Below are positions 1-8,597 of a stretch of 54,019 nucleotides of DNA, piece after piece; positions within the stretch are counted from its first letter, which is position 1, and the number at the start of each line of letters is the position of its first letter. The translations under genes were made by a program, and so were the position numbers. Source of the stretch: Desulfobacteraceae bacterium (lineage in GTDB: Bacteria; Desulfobacterota; Desulfobacteria; Desulfobacterales; Desulfobacteraceae); contig JAAELK010000309.1 in assembly GCA_024226935.1 (NCBI GenBank), positions 1 to 54,019 on the forward strand, read 5' to 3'. Under the pieces are notes generated by a model that was given only the letters and a program-made list of their open reading frames with translations, was not told the DNA's origin and made no database searches.

Positions 1-135
1 AATTAGGAAAATAGAGCCCAAAGGGCTGTTCAAGCGGTAAAGTAATCTCCCGCCCTAAAAAAAATCCCCCGAATTACCTTTGGACGGGTGTACAAAAAAA
101 TAGGTGGTGAATTTGGGTCTATATTGTATAGTTTT

Positions 136-157
136 ATAACCTGATTTTTCAGGTTAT
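136..157. other. perfect inverted repeat upstream of darP
   Basis: A 9-bp perfect stem (ATAACCTGA / TCAGGTTAT) around a TTTT loop lies 18 bases before the darP start codon. It has no T-run after it, so a classical terminator is not clear. It may end a gene left of the window or fold in the darP leader. The remaining bases 1-135 show no gene; a short AGCCC/GGGCT stem is at 16-27. Confidence 0.3.
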
Positions 158-174
158 TATTCCCGGTGGTAAAT

Positions 175-657
175 ATGGAAAATGACATTCAAAACAAGAG
201 TAAAACACAGATAAAAAAAGAGGCCGAAGAACTCCAGAAACTTGGAGAGGAACTCCTCAAACTGTCCAGTCATAAATTGGAACGTATGGAACTTCCCCAT
301 GATCTGAGAAAGGCCTTGATAGAAGCCCGATCTATTAAATCGAATATTGCCGGTAGAAGGCAGAGGCAATTTATCGGAGCCTTGATGCGGAATGTGGACC
401 CGGAACCAATCCGTCGGGCTTTGCTGGAAACCGATGTTCACTTTCCCATTGAATCGGAAATTGTAAAGGAGACCCGGATGTGGATGGACAGGCTATTAAC
501 GGGTAACCAGGCTGCCATGGAAAAATTTATCTGTGCCTGTCCAGGACTGGAGCGCCAGAGATTGAGGCAGCTTTTGAGAAATATTAAAAAAGAGAAAACT
601 GGTGGTAAATCCTTGAAAATTTTGGAACAGCTCATTGTGAAGAGCAAAAAAAGATAA
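175..657 (+). CDS. darP: DarP-like (YjgA/DUF615) ribosome biogenesis factor
   Basis: A 160-residue highly charged helical protein of the DarP/YjgA (DUF615) family, which in E. coli associates with the pre-50S subunit and helps late large-subunit assembly. The family pattern is visible: an N-terminal K/E-rich helix, then the segment around PHDLRKALIEAR, the stretch GRRQRQFIGALMRNVDPEPI and a C-terminal RQLLRNIKKEK helix. Length fits the family (about 170-180). An in-frame GTG exists at 166, but the ATG at 175 has GGTGG at good spacing and is preferred. It is unrelated to the acyl-CoA genes downstream and is a housekeeping marker at the left edge. Confidence 0.85.
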   Translation: MENDIQNKSKTQIKKEAEELQKLGEELLKLSSHKLERMELPHDLRKALIEARSIKSNIAGRRQRQFIGALMRNVDPEPIRRALLETDVHFPIESEIVKETRMWMDRLLTGNQAAMEKFICACPGLERQRLRQLLRNIKKEKTGGKSLKILEQLIVKSKKR

Positions 658-771
658 AGAAAATGTACAAGTTGACCCTGGCTGAAATATTTAAAAAAAG
701 GGCTGAATCTATTAAGCACCATCCGGATTTTTTCCCGGGCTATTTACACTAGGGTAGATATTTACTTGTAT

Positions 772-790
772 TATCGGGGTTTTCCCGATA
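772..790. terminator. small hairpin between convergent genes
   Basis: TATCGGG / CCCGATA, 7-bp stem with a 5-base loop, lies between the convergent darP and SDR genes. It is placed as a bidirectional terminator would be, but no U-tract follows on either strand, so the call is tentative. Confidence 0.35.
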
Positions 791-802
791 TTAGGATGCG
801 TA

Positions 803-2332
803 TTATGGTTTTATCAGCAGGGGGCCGGGCCGATATTTTTCAGGCCCTGAAATAATTTTACCGCCTGTTTTTTGGGCCAATGTGTTTAACAGTCCTCCAA
901 AAAGGATGTTATGAAAACCAAGTAAAATATACCAATAAAAAATTCCATAAAGTCCCCGGGGACGAAAACGTGTTCCAAGCTTGAGTTGGGTCCCGTTTTT
1001 TTTCGGGATCAACTCAAAATTTAAGAGTGCTTCTCCTGGCAGTTTCATTTCTGCCAGCAATATGAGTTTAGAGAGAGGCTTTATATCTAAAACTCTCCAG
1101 AAATCAAGGGCATCTCCGATATGTAAGTGTTCAGGATGACGCCGTCCTCTTCTTAAGCCCACCCCTCCGGTCATCTGATCCATCCATCCCCTGATCTGCC
1201 ACAGGGTATCTCCATAATACCATCCGTTATACCCGCCGATCCTGGTGATTAAGTCCCAGATTTCATCGGGTTCGCAGTCCATGGTAATTTTATAGCCACC
1301 CTGAAGCAAGGTTCCTCCGGAATAGGCAGCGTCACCTGCGTATATCCATTCAGGTGGATTCATTGCACCTGCATCCGTCCATCTTGTCTCTACGATTTTG
1401 AGTGAATCTTTTTGAATGGCCCGGTCAATTGCACTGCAGCACCGCATCAGGTTTTGCGGGATGATTTTTTTTATTTTATCGTTTTGTGTAATGGTTGTCA
1501 CCCCAAGCCCCTCTATCAGGGGTTGGGAAATACTGGGTGATATGGGAAGTAACAATTTTGTGACGGAATGTGCGATTTTTGTTCCAAGTTTAAAGGGTCT
1601 TCCAGGATAAGTAATAAAAATGGGTGTTCTCAAACCTGCCTGTTCCGCATAGGTTTCAAACAGTTGTCTATAGGTTAAAATTTCAGCTCCCCCGATGTCA
1701 TAAACCTGGCCGATGGTTTCTTTTTTTTCAAGACATTTTTCAAGATAAGTCAGAACATTTCTGATACAGATTGGTTGAATCCGTGTGTTTATTACACTTT
1801 TCGGTATAATAAAAAAAGGCATTCGTTCTGCTATGTATCGGAGCATTTCAAAGGATGCACTGCCGGACCCTAGAATATGGGCACAGCGAAGCACAGTCAC
1901 CGGGGCAGATCTGGATCGAAGAATCTGTTCAACTTCCCGCCGGCTTTTGAGGTGGGCGCTTGCATTTTTTTCGTCCCCACCGAGTCCTCCAAGGTAAATG
2001 ATCCGTTTAAGATTGTATTCATTGCAGATGGAAATAAAGTTATGGGCAGCTTTTCGGTCTGCATGGGCAAAATTTTTGTTTGTTGCCGACATTGAATGGA
2101 CGAGATAATAGGCAATTTCACAATTTTTTAATGCTTTTTTGAGACTTGCGGTATCCTGAAGATCCGCTTTGACAATTTCCAGGTTATCATGGCCATACCA
2201 GGTTCGGCTTTTAATTTTCTTCATGGATCGGGCCATTGCCCTGACTTTGCAGCCGGATTCCAACAGGCGCAAAACGAGTCTGCCCCCTATATATCCCGTG
2301 GCCCCCGTTACCAGGATCAATGGCTTTTTCAT
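803..2332 (-). CDS. NAD(P)-binding SDR-like protein with C-terminal DUF2867 domain
   Basis: A 509-residue two-domain protein. Residues 1 to about 290 form an NmrA/extended-SDR Rossmann domain with the dinucleotide motif TGATGYIGG near the N terminus and a YLVHS segment. The remaining part resembles DUF2867 (WYYGDTLWQIRGWMDQMTGG, RFRPRGLYGIFYWYILLGFHNILF), which is found fused to such domains in YbjT-type proteins. The reaction is unknown; a quinone- or lipid-linked reductase role is possible. The ATG at 2332 follows GGGAGGA at 11 bases; an upstream in-frame codon near 2386 lacks a ribosome site. It is divergent from the MoxR gene, sharing a 176-base intergenic region in which I see no convincing promoter. 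Confidence 0.75.
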   Translation of the reverse strand: MKKPLILVTGATGYIGGRLVLRLLESGCKVRAMARSMKKIKSRTWYGHDNLEIVKADLQDTASLKKALKNCEIAYYLVHSMSATNKNFAHADRKAAHNFISICNEYNLKRIIYLGGLGGDEKNASAHLKSRREVEQILRSRSAPVTVLRCAHILGSGSASFEMLRYIAERMPFFIIPKSVINTRIQPICIRNVLTYLEKCLEKKETIGQVYDIGGAEILTYRQLFETYAEQAGLRTPIFITYPGRPFKLGTKIAHSVTKLLLPISPSISQPLIEGLGVTTITQNDKIKKIIPQNLMRCCSAIDRAIQKDSLKIVETRWTDAGAMNPPEWIYAGDAAYSGGTLLQGGYKITMDCEPDEIWDLITRIGGYNGWYYGDTLWQIRGWMDQMTGGVGLRRGRRHPEHLHIGDALDFWRVLDIKPLSKLILLAEMKLPGEALLNFELIPKKNGTQLKLGTRFRPRGLYGIFYWYILLGFHNILFGGLLNTLAQKTGGKIISGPEKYRPGPLLIKP

Positions 2333-2508
2333 GAAATTTTGTTCCTCCCTTTTTTTTCCAGAATACTTGAAATACTCATAATTCACAATGCTGCAGATAA
2401 TCTTGTTTTCCGGGTTGCTTTATTGGGACTTGTTTGTGTCTTGCCCTTTATCATCATTGCTGGTATTTATTTTGTTCTTGCTTTTACCTAAAAGACAAAG
2501 GAAAAAAG

Positions 2509-3426
2509 ATGTTATTTAAGAGCGTCAAAGATGTTCAGACTAGGATGGAACGCACAGGGTATATCCCGTCCCAGGAAATTTCAACCATTGTCTTTCTGGC
2601 CCAGGAAACCCAAAAGCCGGTTTTAATTGAAGGACCAGCAGGTGTTGGTAAGACAGAACTTGCCAAGAGTATTGCTCTTTGTCTGGAACAAGAAATGATC
2701 CGGTTACAATGTTATGAAGGCCTGGATGAATCAAAGGCTTTGTATGAATGGGCCTATGCCAAGCAATTGCTTTACACCCAGATGTTAAAGGAAAAAATAA
2801 AAGATGTCGTCTCCACCACGGCAACTCTGGCCGAGGCCGTGGATGAGATCGCAAGCCACGAGGATGCTTTTTTTTCCCGTCGATTCCTGCAGACCCGGCC
2901 GCTTTTGGCCGCCATCTCTTCAATAGATCCCGTGGTCTTGCTCATTGACGAAATTGATAAATCCGATCCTGAATTTGAAGCCTTTTTGTTGGAACTGCTC
3001 AGTGATTTCCAGGTCACCATTCCGGAAATCGGCACCATTACAGCTAAAAGTCGACCCTTTGTGGTTTTGACCTCTAATAATTATAGAGATATGAGTGATG
3101 CCCTGAAACGGCGTTGTATTCATCTTTATATAGATTATCCGGCCTTTGAAACGGAAAAAACAATTTTGCGGATGAAAATTCCCGGAATTCAGGAACGATT
3201 GCTTTCCCAGGTGGTTCAAACCGTGGCAAAAATTCGTGAACTGGATCTGAAGAAAAAGCCCTGTATTTCGGAAACCCTGGACTGGGCGAACTCTTTAATG
3301 ATTCTTCAACAGGATGATATTACGGAAGACGCACTTTTTAAAACCCTGAACACCTTGTGTAAACACAAGGCTGACTATGGTGTGGTACGAAAAAATATCG
3401 GGCATCTTATGAAAGTTGGATCTTAA
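2509..3426 (+). CDS. MoxR/CoxD-type AAA+ ATPase
   Basis: A 305-residue AAA+ ATPase of the MoxR branch. Walker A is GPAGVGKT (42-49) and Walker B is VVLLIDEID (142-150), followed by sensor-1-like VVLTSNN and an arginine-rich DALKRRC. MoxR ATPases work with VWA-domain partners to remodel or load cofactors into target enzymes; CoxD/CoxE do this for molybdenum CO dehydrogenase. The VWA partner gene starts 5 bases after this stop. The ATG at 2509 has AAAGGA upstream. The obvious target in this locus is the acyl-CoA dehydrogenase that follows, which is unusual and only an inference from neighbourhood. Confidence 0.88.
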   Translation: MLFKSVKDVQTRMERTGYIPSQEISTIVFLAQETQKPVLIEGPAGVGKTELAKSIALCLEQEMIRLQCYEGLDESKALYEWAYAKQLLYTQMLKEKIKDVVSTTATLAEAVDEIASHEDAFFSRRFLQTRPLLAAISSIDPVVLLIDEIDKSDPEFEAFLLELLSDFQVTIPEIGTITAKSRPFVVLTSNNYRDMSDALKRRCIHLYIDYPAFETEKTILRMKIPGIQERLLSQVVQTVAKIRELDLKKKPCISETLDWANSLMILQQDDITEDALFKTLNTLCKHKADYGVVRKNIGHLMKVGS

Positions 3427-3431
3427 ATTTT

Positions 3432-4871
3432 ATGGTTAATGTGATCTTAAAATTTATTTCCTGCTGCAGGGCTGCCGACATGCGGATCTCAACGGCAGAG
3501 GTTCTGGATTGCCTTAATCAGCTCGAGGTTGTTGATTTTTGTGATGAGTCTTTGTTTAACACAGTGCTCCGGGCTAATTTTGCTAAAAGCCGCAGGGAGC
3601 AAGGTGAGTTTGATCGGCTTTACCAGCTTTTTTTCCATGAAATGCAGACAGGTCTTCAATCGGATGGGGGCCTGCCTGAAAAAACTCTGGCCGGCGTACC
3701 TGATGAACTATCGGACAAGCTGGCCCAGCTTGTCCGGCAGTTAAGGGATCAGGAGGGTTCCAGGCAAATTGAATTGGAAAAAGAACAGGGAAACAAACTG
3801 GATCAGGCTTTGATGGATTTTCTGGCAGGCAATCCTTTGGCCTTTATCCAGGAGGTCCAGAAAATACACAACCAGGATGAGAAGGCAAGCCTATTATTTA
3901 AATCAAACCTGGGTCAGCTTTCAAGCCGCCTTGAAATCATGCTCGGGGTTAACCGCCTGAAAAATAAGATGGTGCAGTTTCTGGGTTCCAATGATTCTTT
4001 GGTGGATGCAGATGTTAGTGGTCTGGAAGAGGCTATGAATCGACAATTGAATAAGGCCCTTGATTTTTTGAACACAGAAGTCCGGCTGGATAATGCCGGG
4101 CTTAAGGAAACCAGGACCCATGAACTGCACTATAAAACCCTTGGTGAGATTCCCTTTTCCAACCTGAGTTGCGGGGAAACCCAAATGGTTAAACAGATCA
4201 TTGACAGACTGGTTAGAAAACTCGAAGAGATTACCACCAGGCGCTTTTCTGCTGCCAGTCGGGGCATGGTGGATGTGAAAAAAACCATTCAGCGATCGGT
4301 GAAATATCTGGGGGTGCCCCTGGAAATTGTGCACAAAAGCCGCTCTCCTCGCAGGGGAAAGATTGTGACCTTGTGTGATGTTTCAGGTTCCGTATGGTCG
4401 GCGGCCAGGTTTATGCTCAACATCTTATATTCTCTTCAGACCTGTTTTAGTCGGGTGAAAAGTTATGTATTCATCGAAACACCCCTTGATGTATCCTCTT
4501 TTTTTAAGTTCAATGAACCCAATAAAGCCATCAAGCAAATTCTCAATGATCCCAGGATTAATTACAATACCAGGACCGATTATGGCATGGCTTTCCAGCA
4601 GTTCAGGGACAATCATCTCCAGGAACTGGATAAAAAAACCACCCTTATTATTATCGGAGATGCCCGTTCCAATTATCTCAATCCCCGGGAACCCTTGCTG
4701 GAATCCATGCGGGAACGTTGCAAACGTCTGATCTGGCTCAATCCGGAACAGGAAAAATTTTGGGGAACCGGGGACAGTGAGATGAAAAAATACCGGAGTC
4801 ATTGCAACGAGGCCCGGGCCTGCGGCAACCTGAACCAGCTCATCGATTTTATTGAAGCCTTGGTTCTTTAA
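3432..4871 (+). CDS. CoxE-like VWA-domain protein
   Basis: A 479-residue partner of the MoxR ATPase. The N terminus (VILKFISCCRAADMRISTAE) matches the start of CoxE-family proteins, a long charged helical middle follows, and the C-terminal third is a VWA domain with the MIDAS motif DVSGS at about residue 316 and a second aspartate in the DYG/GDARSN segments. Such proteins bind metal through the MIDAS site and act with the ATPase in enzyme maturation. Only 5 bases separate the genes, so they are co-transcribed. No molybdenum hydroxylase or CO dehydrogenase is in the window, so the client is unknown. Confidence 0.82.
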   Translation: MVNVILKFISCCRAADMRISTAEVLDCLNQLEVVDFCDESLFNTVLRANFAKSRREQGEFDRLYQLFFHEMQTGLQSDGGLPEKTLAGVPDELSDKLAQLVRQLRDQEGSRQIELEKEQGNKLDQALMDFLAGNPLAFIQEVQKIHNQDEKASLLFKSNLGQLSSRLEIMLGVNRLKNKMVQFLGSNDSLVDADVSGLEEAMNRQLNKALDFLNTEVRLDNAGLKETRTHELHYKTLGEIPFSNLSCGETQMVKQIIDRLVRKLEEITTRRFSAASRGMVDVKKTIQRSVKYLGVPLEIVHKSRSPRRGKIVTLCDVSGSVWSAARFMLNILYSLQTCFSRVKSYVFIETPLDVSSFFKFNEPNKAIKQILNDPRINYNTRTDYGMAFQQFRDNHLQELDKKTTLIIIGDARSNYLNPREPLLESMRERCKRLIWLNPEQEKFWGTGDSEMKKYRSHCNEARACGNLNQLIDFIEALVL

Positions 4872-4909
4872 GTGTTGCAGATGCCGGGCAAACCCGGGAA
4901 GGAAAAAAA

Positions 4910-6070
4910 ATGAAAATCCCTTTGAAGACTGCTGTGAAAACCATTGAAGCACAATTTTCTGATTTTGCCAGGAACCATATTTTTCCTTTACCGGGCCTTG
5001 GGAATCGATCTGTTTTTCCGGAAGATCTCTGGAAAAAAATGGGGGAGAAAAACCTGTTGAATCCGGCCCTGTTCAATGGGCGGGATTTGGAAGCTGGGTC
5101 CTGCCTGGCAATTACCCGGGCCGGAAGAGCCTTGGTATATAAGGGTGGGAACCTTGGTATCTCCCTGTCTTGGATGATCCACCATCTGGTGGCACGCTAT
5201 CTGTTTCTATTTGGGGATATTAAAGGTAAACAATCCCAGTTCATAGGCGGGGCAATGACCACAGGGGAGGCTACCATAAGTTTTGCCGTGTCTGAACCCA
5301 AGGGTGGTGCCCATCCCAAATATATGGCTGCCACGGCCAAACCTGACAAGGCAGGCTATATCCTTAACGGGGAGAAAACCTATCTTACCAACGGGCCCAT
5401 TGCGACAGCCTTTGTGGTTATTGCCGTGACCGGGTATGATAAAGGCAAGAAACAATTTTCCGCTTTTTTTGTTCCAAGGGATACCAGGGGATTGACAGTC
5501 TTGCCTCCCATGGAAATCTCTTTTTTTAACCCCTCCCCCCACAACAGCATTTGTCTGAAAGATTGTTGGGTGCCGGACAATGCCCTTCTTGGAAGGCGGG
5601 ACCATGCCCATGGGGATATGGTGCTTGCCTTTAAAAAAGTTGAAGATGCTGCCATGACCGGGCCTGTTACAGGGGCCATGGCCTTTCTCCTGGATGCAAC
5701 GGTCCGGGAAATGACTATCCGGAAAAATACCGATGGGGAAAAAAAAGGGGATGGGGATGTCAAAGAACTTGGGGGGCTATCGGTGATGTTGGAAACAGCG
5801 CAATTTTTGTCCTGGAATGCAGCGTTGGCTGTGGATGATCTCGTTTCTTATTCCGGTAGGAGTTCAATTTTGTTGTATTTTAAAGATCTGGTCAGTCACT
5901 ATGTGGCAGCCCTTGAGGTCCTGGTGGAAAGAAGTTGTCTGATTTTGCCTGATCCTTGTGGTATTTTGATCCATGATCTTAAATCTTCGGCCCGGATCGG
6001 TAAAAATATTTCCCGGATTCAACAAGCTAAACTTGGTAGGTCCCTGATGCAAAAGAACCTGGAAATTTAA
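4910..6070 (+). CDS. divergent acyl-CoA dehydrogenase family protein
   Basis: A 386-residue flavoprotein of the acyl-CoA dehydrogenase fold. The FAD-binding middle is recognisable (TISFAVSEPKGGAHPKYMAA, INGEKTYLTNGP equivalent, LTVLPPMEISFF). The usual C-terminal catalytic glutamate in a Y/H-E-G context is not present, and the C terminus (SARIGKNISRIQQAKLGRSL) departs from the family. A glutamate at about residue 245 (VEDAAMTG) could occupy the alternative position used in isovaleryl-CoA dehydrogenase. The gene starts 38 bases after the CoxE-like gene; a CCGGG-CAAA-CCCGG hairpin (4884-4897) directly precedes its ribosome site AAGGAAAA and could tune translation. Substrate unknown. Confidence 0.75.
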   Translation: MKIPLKTAVKTIEAQFSDFARNHIFPLPGLGNRSVFPEDLWKKMGEKNLLNPALFNGRDLEAGSCLAITRAGRALVYKGGNLGISLSWMIHHLVARYLFLFGDIKGKQSQFIGGAMTTGEATISFAVSEPKGGAHPKYMAATAKPDKAGYILNGEKTYLTNGPIATAFVVIAVTGYDKGKKQFSAFFVPRDTRGLTVLPPMEISFFNPSPHNSICLKDCWVPDNALLGRRDHAHGDMVLAFKKVEDAAMTGPVTGAMAFLLDATVREMTIRKNTDGEKKGDGDVKELGGLSVMLETAQFLSWNAALAVDDLVSYSGRSSILLYFKDLVSHYVAALEVLVERSCLILPDPCGILIHDLKSSARIGKNISRIQQAKLGRSLMQKNLEI

Positions 6071-6096
6071 ATTTATAGAGTACAACATTATTTTTA

Positions 6097-6125
6097 TTGA
6101 CAAAATAAAAGTTGAACCCTATAAA
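6097..6125 (+). promoter_or_regulatory. sigma-70 promoter for the TetR-ligase operon
   Basis: A consensus -35 TTGACA (6097-6102), 17-base spacer and TATAAA -10 (6120-6125) lie 62 bases before the TetR start codon. Start of transcription would be near 6132, at the inverted repeat described next. Confidence 0.7.
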
Positions 6126-6133
6126 AATTAAAT

Positions 6134-6148
6134 GGTTATAGGATAACC
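6134..6148. promoter_or_regulatory. candidate TetR operator
   Basis: GGTTAT-AGG-ATAACC is a perfect 6-bp inverted repeat placed at the predicted transcription start of the TetR gene. Its size and position suit autorepression by a TetR-family protein. I did not see another copy in the window. Confidence 0.5.
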
Positions 6149-6186
6149 CCGGATAAATTAATTAAAATTTTTAATAAAGGTAATGA

Positions 6187-6780
6187 ATGACATTAAGTAA
6201 AACCCAAGTTCGAAAAAAAAATATTATTGATACCGCCACCAAGGTGTTTGCCCGAAGAAGCTTCCAGGAAGCCACTATTACTGAAATTGCAAAAGAGGCT
6301 AAAGTTTCTGAAGCCTCTATTTATGAATATTTTTCAACCAAAGAAGGATTATTGTTTTCTATTCCGGCAGAATCCAGTCACACTCTTTTTGAGGTTATGG
6401 CCTTCCATTTAAAACTGATCCGGGGAGGGGCCAACAAACTTCGGGCCATTGTTTTTCTTTTCATGGACTCCTACCAGAATAATCCGGATTTTGCGGCGGT
6501 TCTCATGTTGTTTTTGAAACACAATAAAAAATTTCTGGATACCAGTGGGCACCATGCCATTAAAGAGGGTATCAAACAGATTACCCAGGTTATTGAAGAG
6601 GGGATTGAAAATAATGAGTTTAAAAAGGATCTGAATCCCTACCTGGTGAGATCGATGATCCTTGGCACCATTGAACATCTGGTGACCAATTGGGTTATGA
6701 CCGGGAATCCTGAAAACCTTACCGAATTTGTGGACCCCTTGATTGACAGCATTATTCAGGGAATTGAAGCTCAATCTTAA
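6187..6780 (+). CDS. TetR/AcrR family transcriptional regulator
   Basis: A 197-residue regulator. Residues 10-55 form the TetR helix-turn-helix (IIDTATKVFARRSF, ITEIAKEAKVSEASIYEYFSTKEGLL); the C-terminal ligand domain has the form seen in fatty-acid-responsive members (FADR-like). It is the first gene after a strong promoter and a candidate operator, and is followed 109 bases later by an acyl-CoA ligase. It probably represses itself and the ligase and dienoyl-CoA reductase genes until an acyl-CoA accumulates; the ligand is inferred from context. ATG at 6187 follows AAAGG. Confidence 0.88.
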   Translation: MTLSKTQVRKKNIIDTATKVFARRSFQEATITEIAKEAKVSEASIYEYFSTKEGLLFSIPAESSHTLFEVMAFHLKLIRGGANKLRAIVFLFMDSYQNNPDFAAVLMLFLKHNKKFLDTSGHHAIKEGIKQITQVIEEGIENNEFKKDLNPYLVRSMILGTIEHLVTNWVMTGNPENLTEFVDPLIDSIIQGIEAQS

Positions 6781-6889
6781 AAAATGATTTCATAATTATT
6801 AGACCCGGGCAAAATTTTTAAAAAAGAGACAGATGTGGATGCCATACTTTTCAAATATAAATTGTGACCCTATTTATAAGGAGATACAT

Positions 6890-8596
6890 ATGGAAGAAAA
6901 TTTGCGGTATGAGGATAAACCCTGGCTTGATTTTTATGATGATGGTGTTCCGGAATCCATTGAATTTGAGAACACCTTGCTCCATGAATTCCTCGAAAAA
7001 AATTCCCAGAAAATTCCCGATAACCCGGCCCTTATTTTCCAGGGATATAAAATCAGTTTTAAGGAATTTGATGACATGGCCAATGCATTTGCGGCTTTCC
7101 TCCGGGATAAGGGGGTGAAAAAAGGGGACACGGTGGCCATACTTTTGCCCAATGTGATTCCCTGTCCCGTGGCTTTTTATGGGATCATGAAAATCGGAGC
7201 CATTGCTGTGATGAATAATCCCTTGTATGCGGACAGAGAGCTTCTTCACCAGCTTAACGATTCAAATGCCACCCATTTAATCACCTTGGATCTTCTGGGG
7301 AACAGGATGATTGATCTTCGGCCAAAAACAAGGATTGAAACCATAGTCTACACATCAATAGGTGATTATCTTCCCTTTCCCAAAAATGTTTTGTTCCCCC
7401 TTGTGGGTAAATATAAAAAGTTGGCTGCCTCGGTGAAGCAGGCTCGTAATCTGTATAAATGGAAAGAGATCATCAAGAAATATGGAACAGATTCTCCCGG
7501 TGTCGTTCCCGAAGGACTTGATTTTGATGATGTGGCCATGTACCAGTATACCGGAGGTACCACAGGGGTTTCCAAGGGAGCTGTCCTGACCCATGGCAAT
7601 TTAAGCAAGCAGGCCCAACAGATCAGCGCCTGGCTTCCTGATTTCCAGGATAACACAGAAGAAGTGGTCCTCGGAGCTTTGCCTTTTTTCCATGTCATGG
7701 GGCTTACTGTATCCATGAATTTTGCCATAACCAAAGGATGGACCAATGTATTGGTTCCCAAACCCCAGCCGGGACCTTTATTGGAAGCAATGGAAAAATT
7801 TCGTCCCACGGTAGCCCCCCTGGTCCCCACTATGTTTATAGGTATTTTAAATCATCCTGGCGTTGAAAATGCCGATTTAAGCTCCATCAAAGCCTGTGTA
7901 TCCGGAAGTGCTCCCCTTCCCCTGGAGGTGATTCGGGGTTTTGAAAAGAAAACAGGCTCTACCATCATCGAGGCCTTCGGCATGACAGAATCTTCTCCTG
8001 CCACCCATGTTAACCCCTTTGGTATAGGGAAGCGAAAGGTGGGCAGTATTGGGGTGCCCCTGCCGGATACCCTTTGCAGGATTGCAGATCTGAACGATTC
8101 AAAAAAGGATATGCCCGTGGGTGAATCAGGAGAACTCCTGGTTCAGGGCCCACAGGTCATGAAGGAATATTGGAATATGCCCGAAGAAACCTGTGCCACC
8201 ATTGTAAATGGGTGGTTGCACACAGGGGATATAGCTTATATGGATGAAGACGGGTATTTTTATATAGTGGACCGGAAAAAAGATATGATTATTTCCGGGG
8301 GATATAATGTTTATCCCCGGGATATTGATGAAGTGCTATTTGAGCATCCCAAGGTGGTAGAAGCCTGTGCCATCGGTGTTCCCCATTCCACCAGAGGAGA
8401 GCAGATTAAGGCCTTTGTGGTACTATCCCCTGGCCAGACTGCAACCCAGGAAGAGATGATCGATTATTGTATCGGAAAATTGGCAAAATACAAACTGCCC
8501 ACCCAGATTGAATTTATTGAGGATCTGCCTAAAACAAATGTGGGCAAGGTTCTTAGAAAAGATTTGAGAGCCCGTGAGCTTGGCCAAAGGAGTTGA
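6890..8596 (+). CDS. long-chain fatty-acid/acid CoA ligase (AMP-binding)
   Basis: A 568-residue adenylate-forming enzyme that converts an acid, ATP and CoA to acyl-CoA. Motifs include the phosphate loop TGGTTGVSKGA, the AFGMTESSP segment, HTGDIAYMDEDGYFYIVDRKKDM and the catalytic lysine in NVGKVLRK near the C terminus. The ATG at 6890 has a strong AAGGAGA site; an in-frame start at 6833 has none and would add an unlikely 19 residues. The stop TGA is one base from the next start codon, so ligase and dienoyl-CoA reductase are translationally coupled. Chain length cannot be read from sequence. Confidence 0.9.
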   Translation: MEENLRYEDKPWLDFYDDGVPESIEFENTLLHEFLEKNSQKIPDNPALIFQGYKISFKEFDDMANAFAAFLRDKGVKKGDTVAILLPNVIPCPVAFYGIMKIGAIAVMNNPLYADRELLHQLNDSNATHLITLDLLGNRMIDLRPKTRIETIVYTSIGDYLPFPKNVLFPLVGKYKKLAASVKQARNLYKWKEIIKKYGTDSPGVVPEGLDFDDVAMYQYTGGTTGVSKGAVLTHGNLSKQAQQISAWLPDFQDNTEEVVLGALPFFHVMGLTVSMNFAITKGWTNVLVPKPQPGPLLEAMEKFRPTVAPLVPTMFIGILNHPGVENADLSSIKACVSGSAPLPLEVIRGFEKKTGSTIIEAFGMTESSPATHVNPFGIGKRKVGSIGVPLPDTLCRIADLNDSKKDMPVGESGELLVQGPQVMKEYWNMPEETCATIVNGWLHTGDIAYMDEDGYFYIVDRKKDMIISGGYNVYPRDIDEVLFEHPKVVEACAIGVPHSTRGEQIKAFVVLSPGQTATQEEMIDYCIGKLAKYKLPTQIEFIEDLPKTNVGKVLRKDLRARELGQRS

Positions 8597-8597
8597 T

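Noticed and set aside
2389-2520. Short hydrophobic frames (43 codons from ATG 2389, and another frame ending at 2491) between the divergent SDR and MoxR genes
   Set aside because: T-rich DNA gives hydrophobic peptides in more than one frame; no ribosome site, and one overlaps the MoxR start.
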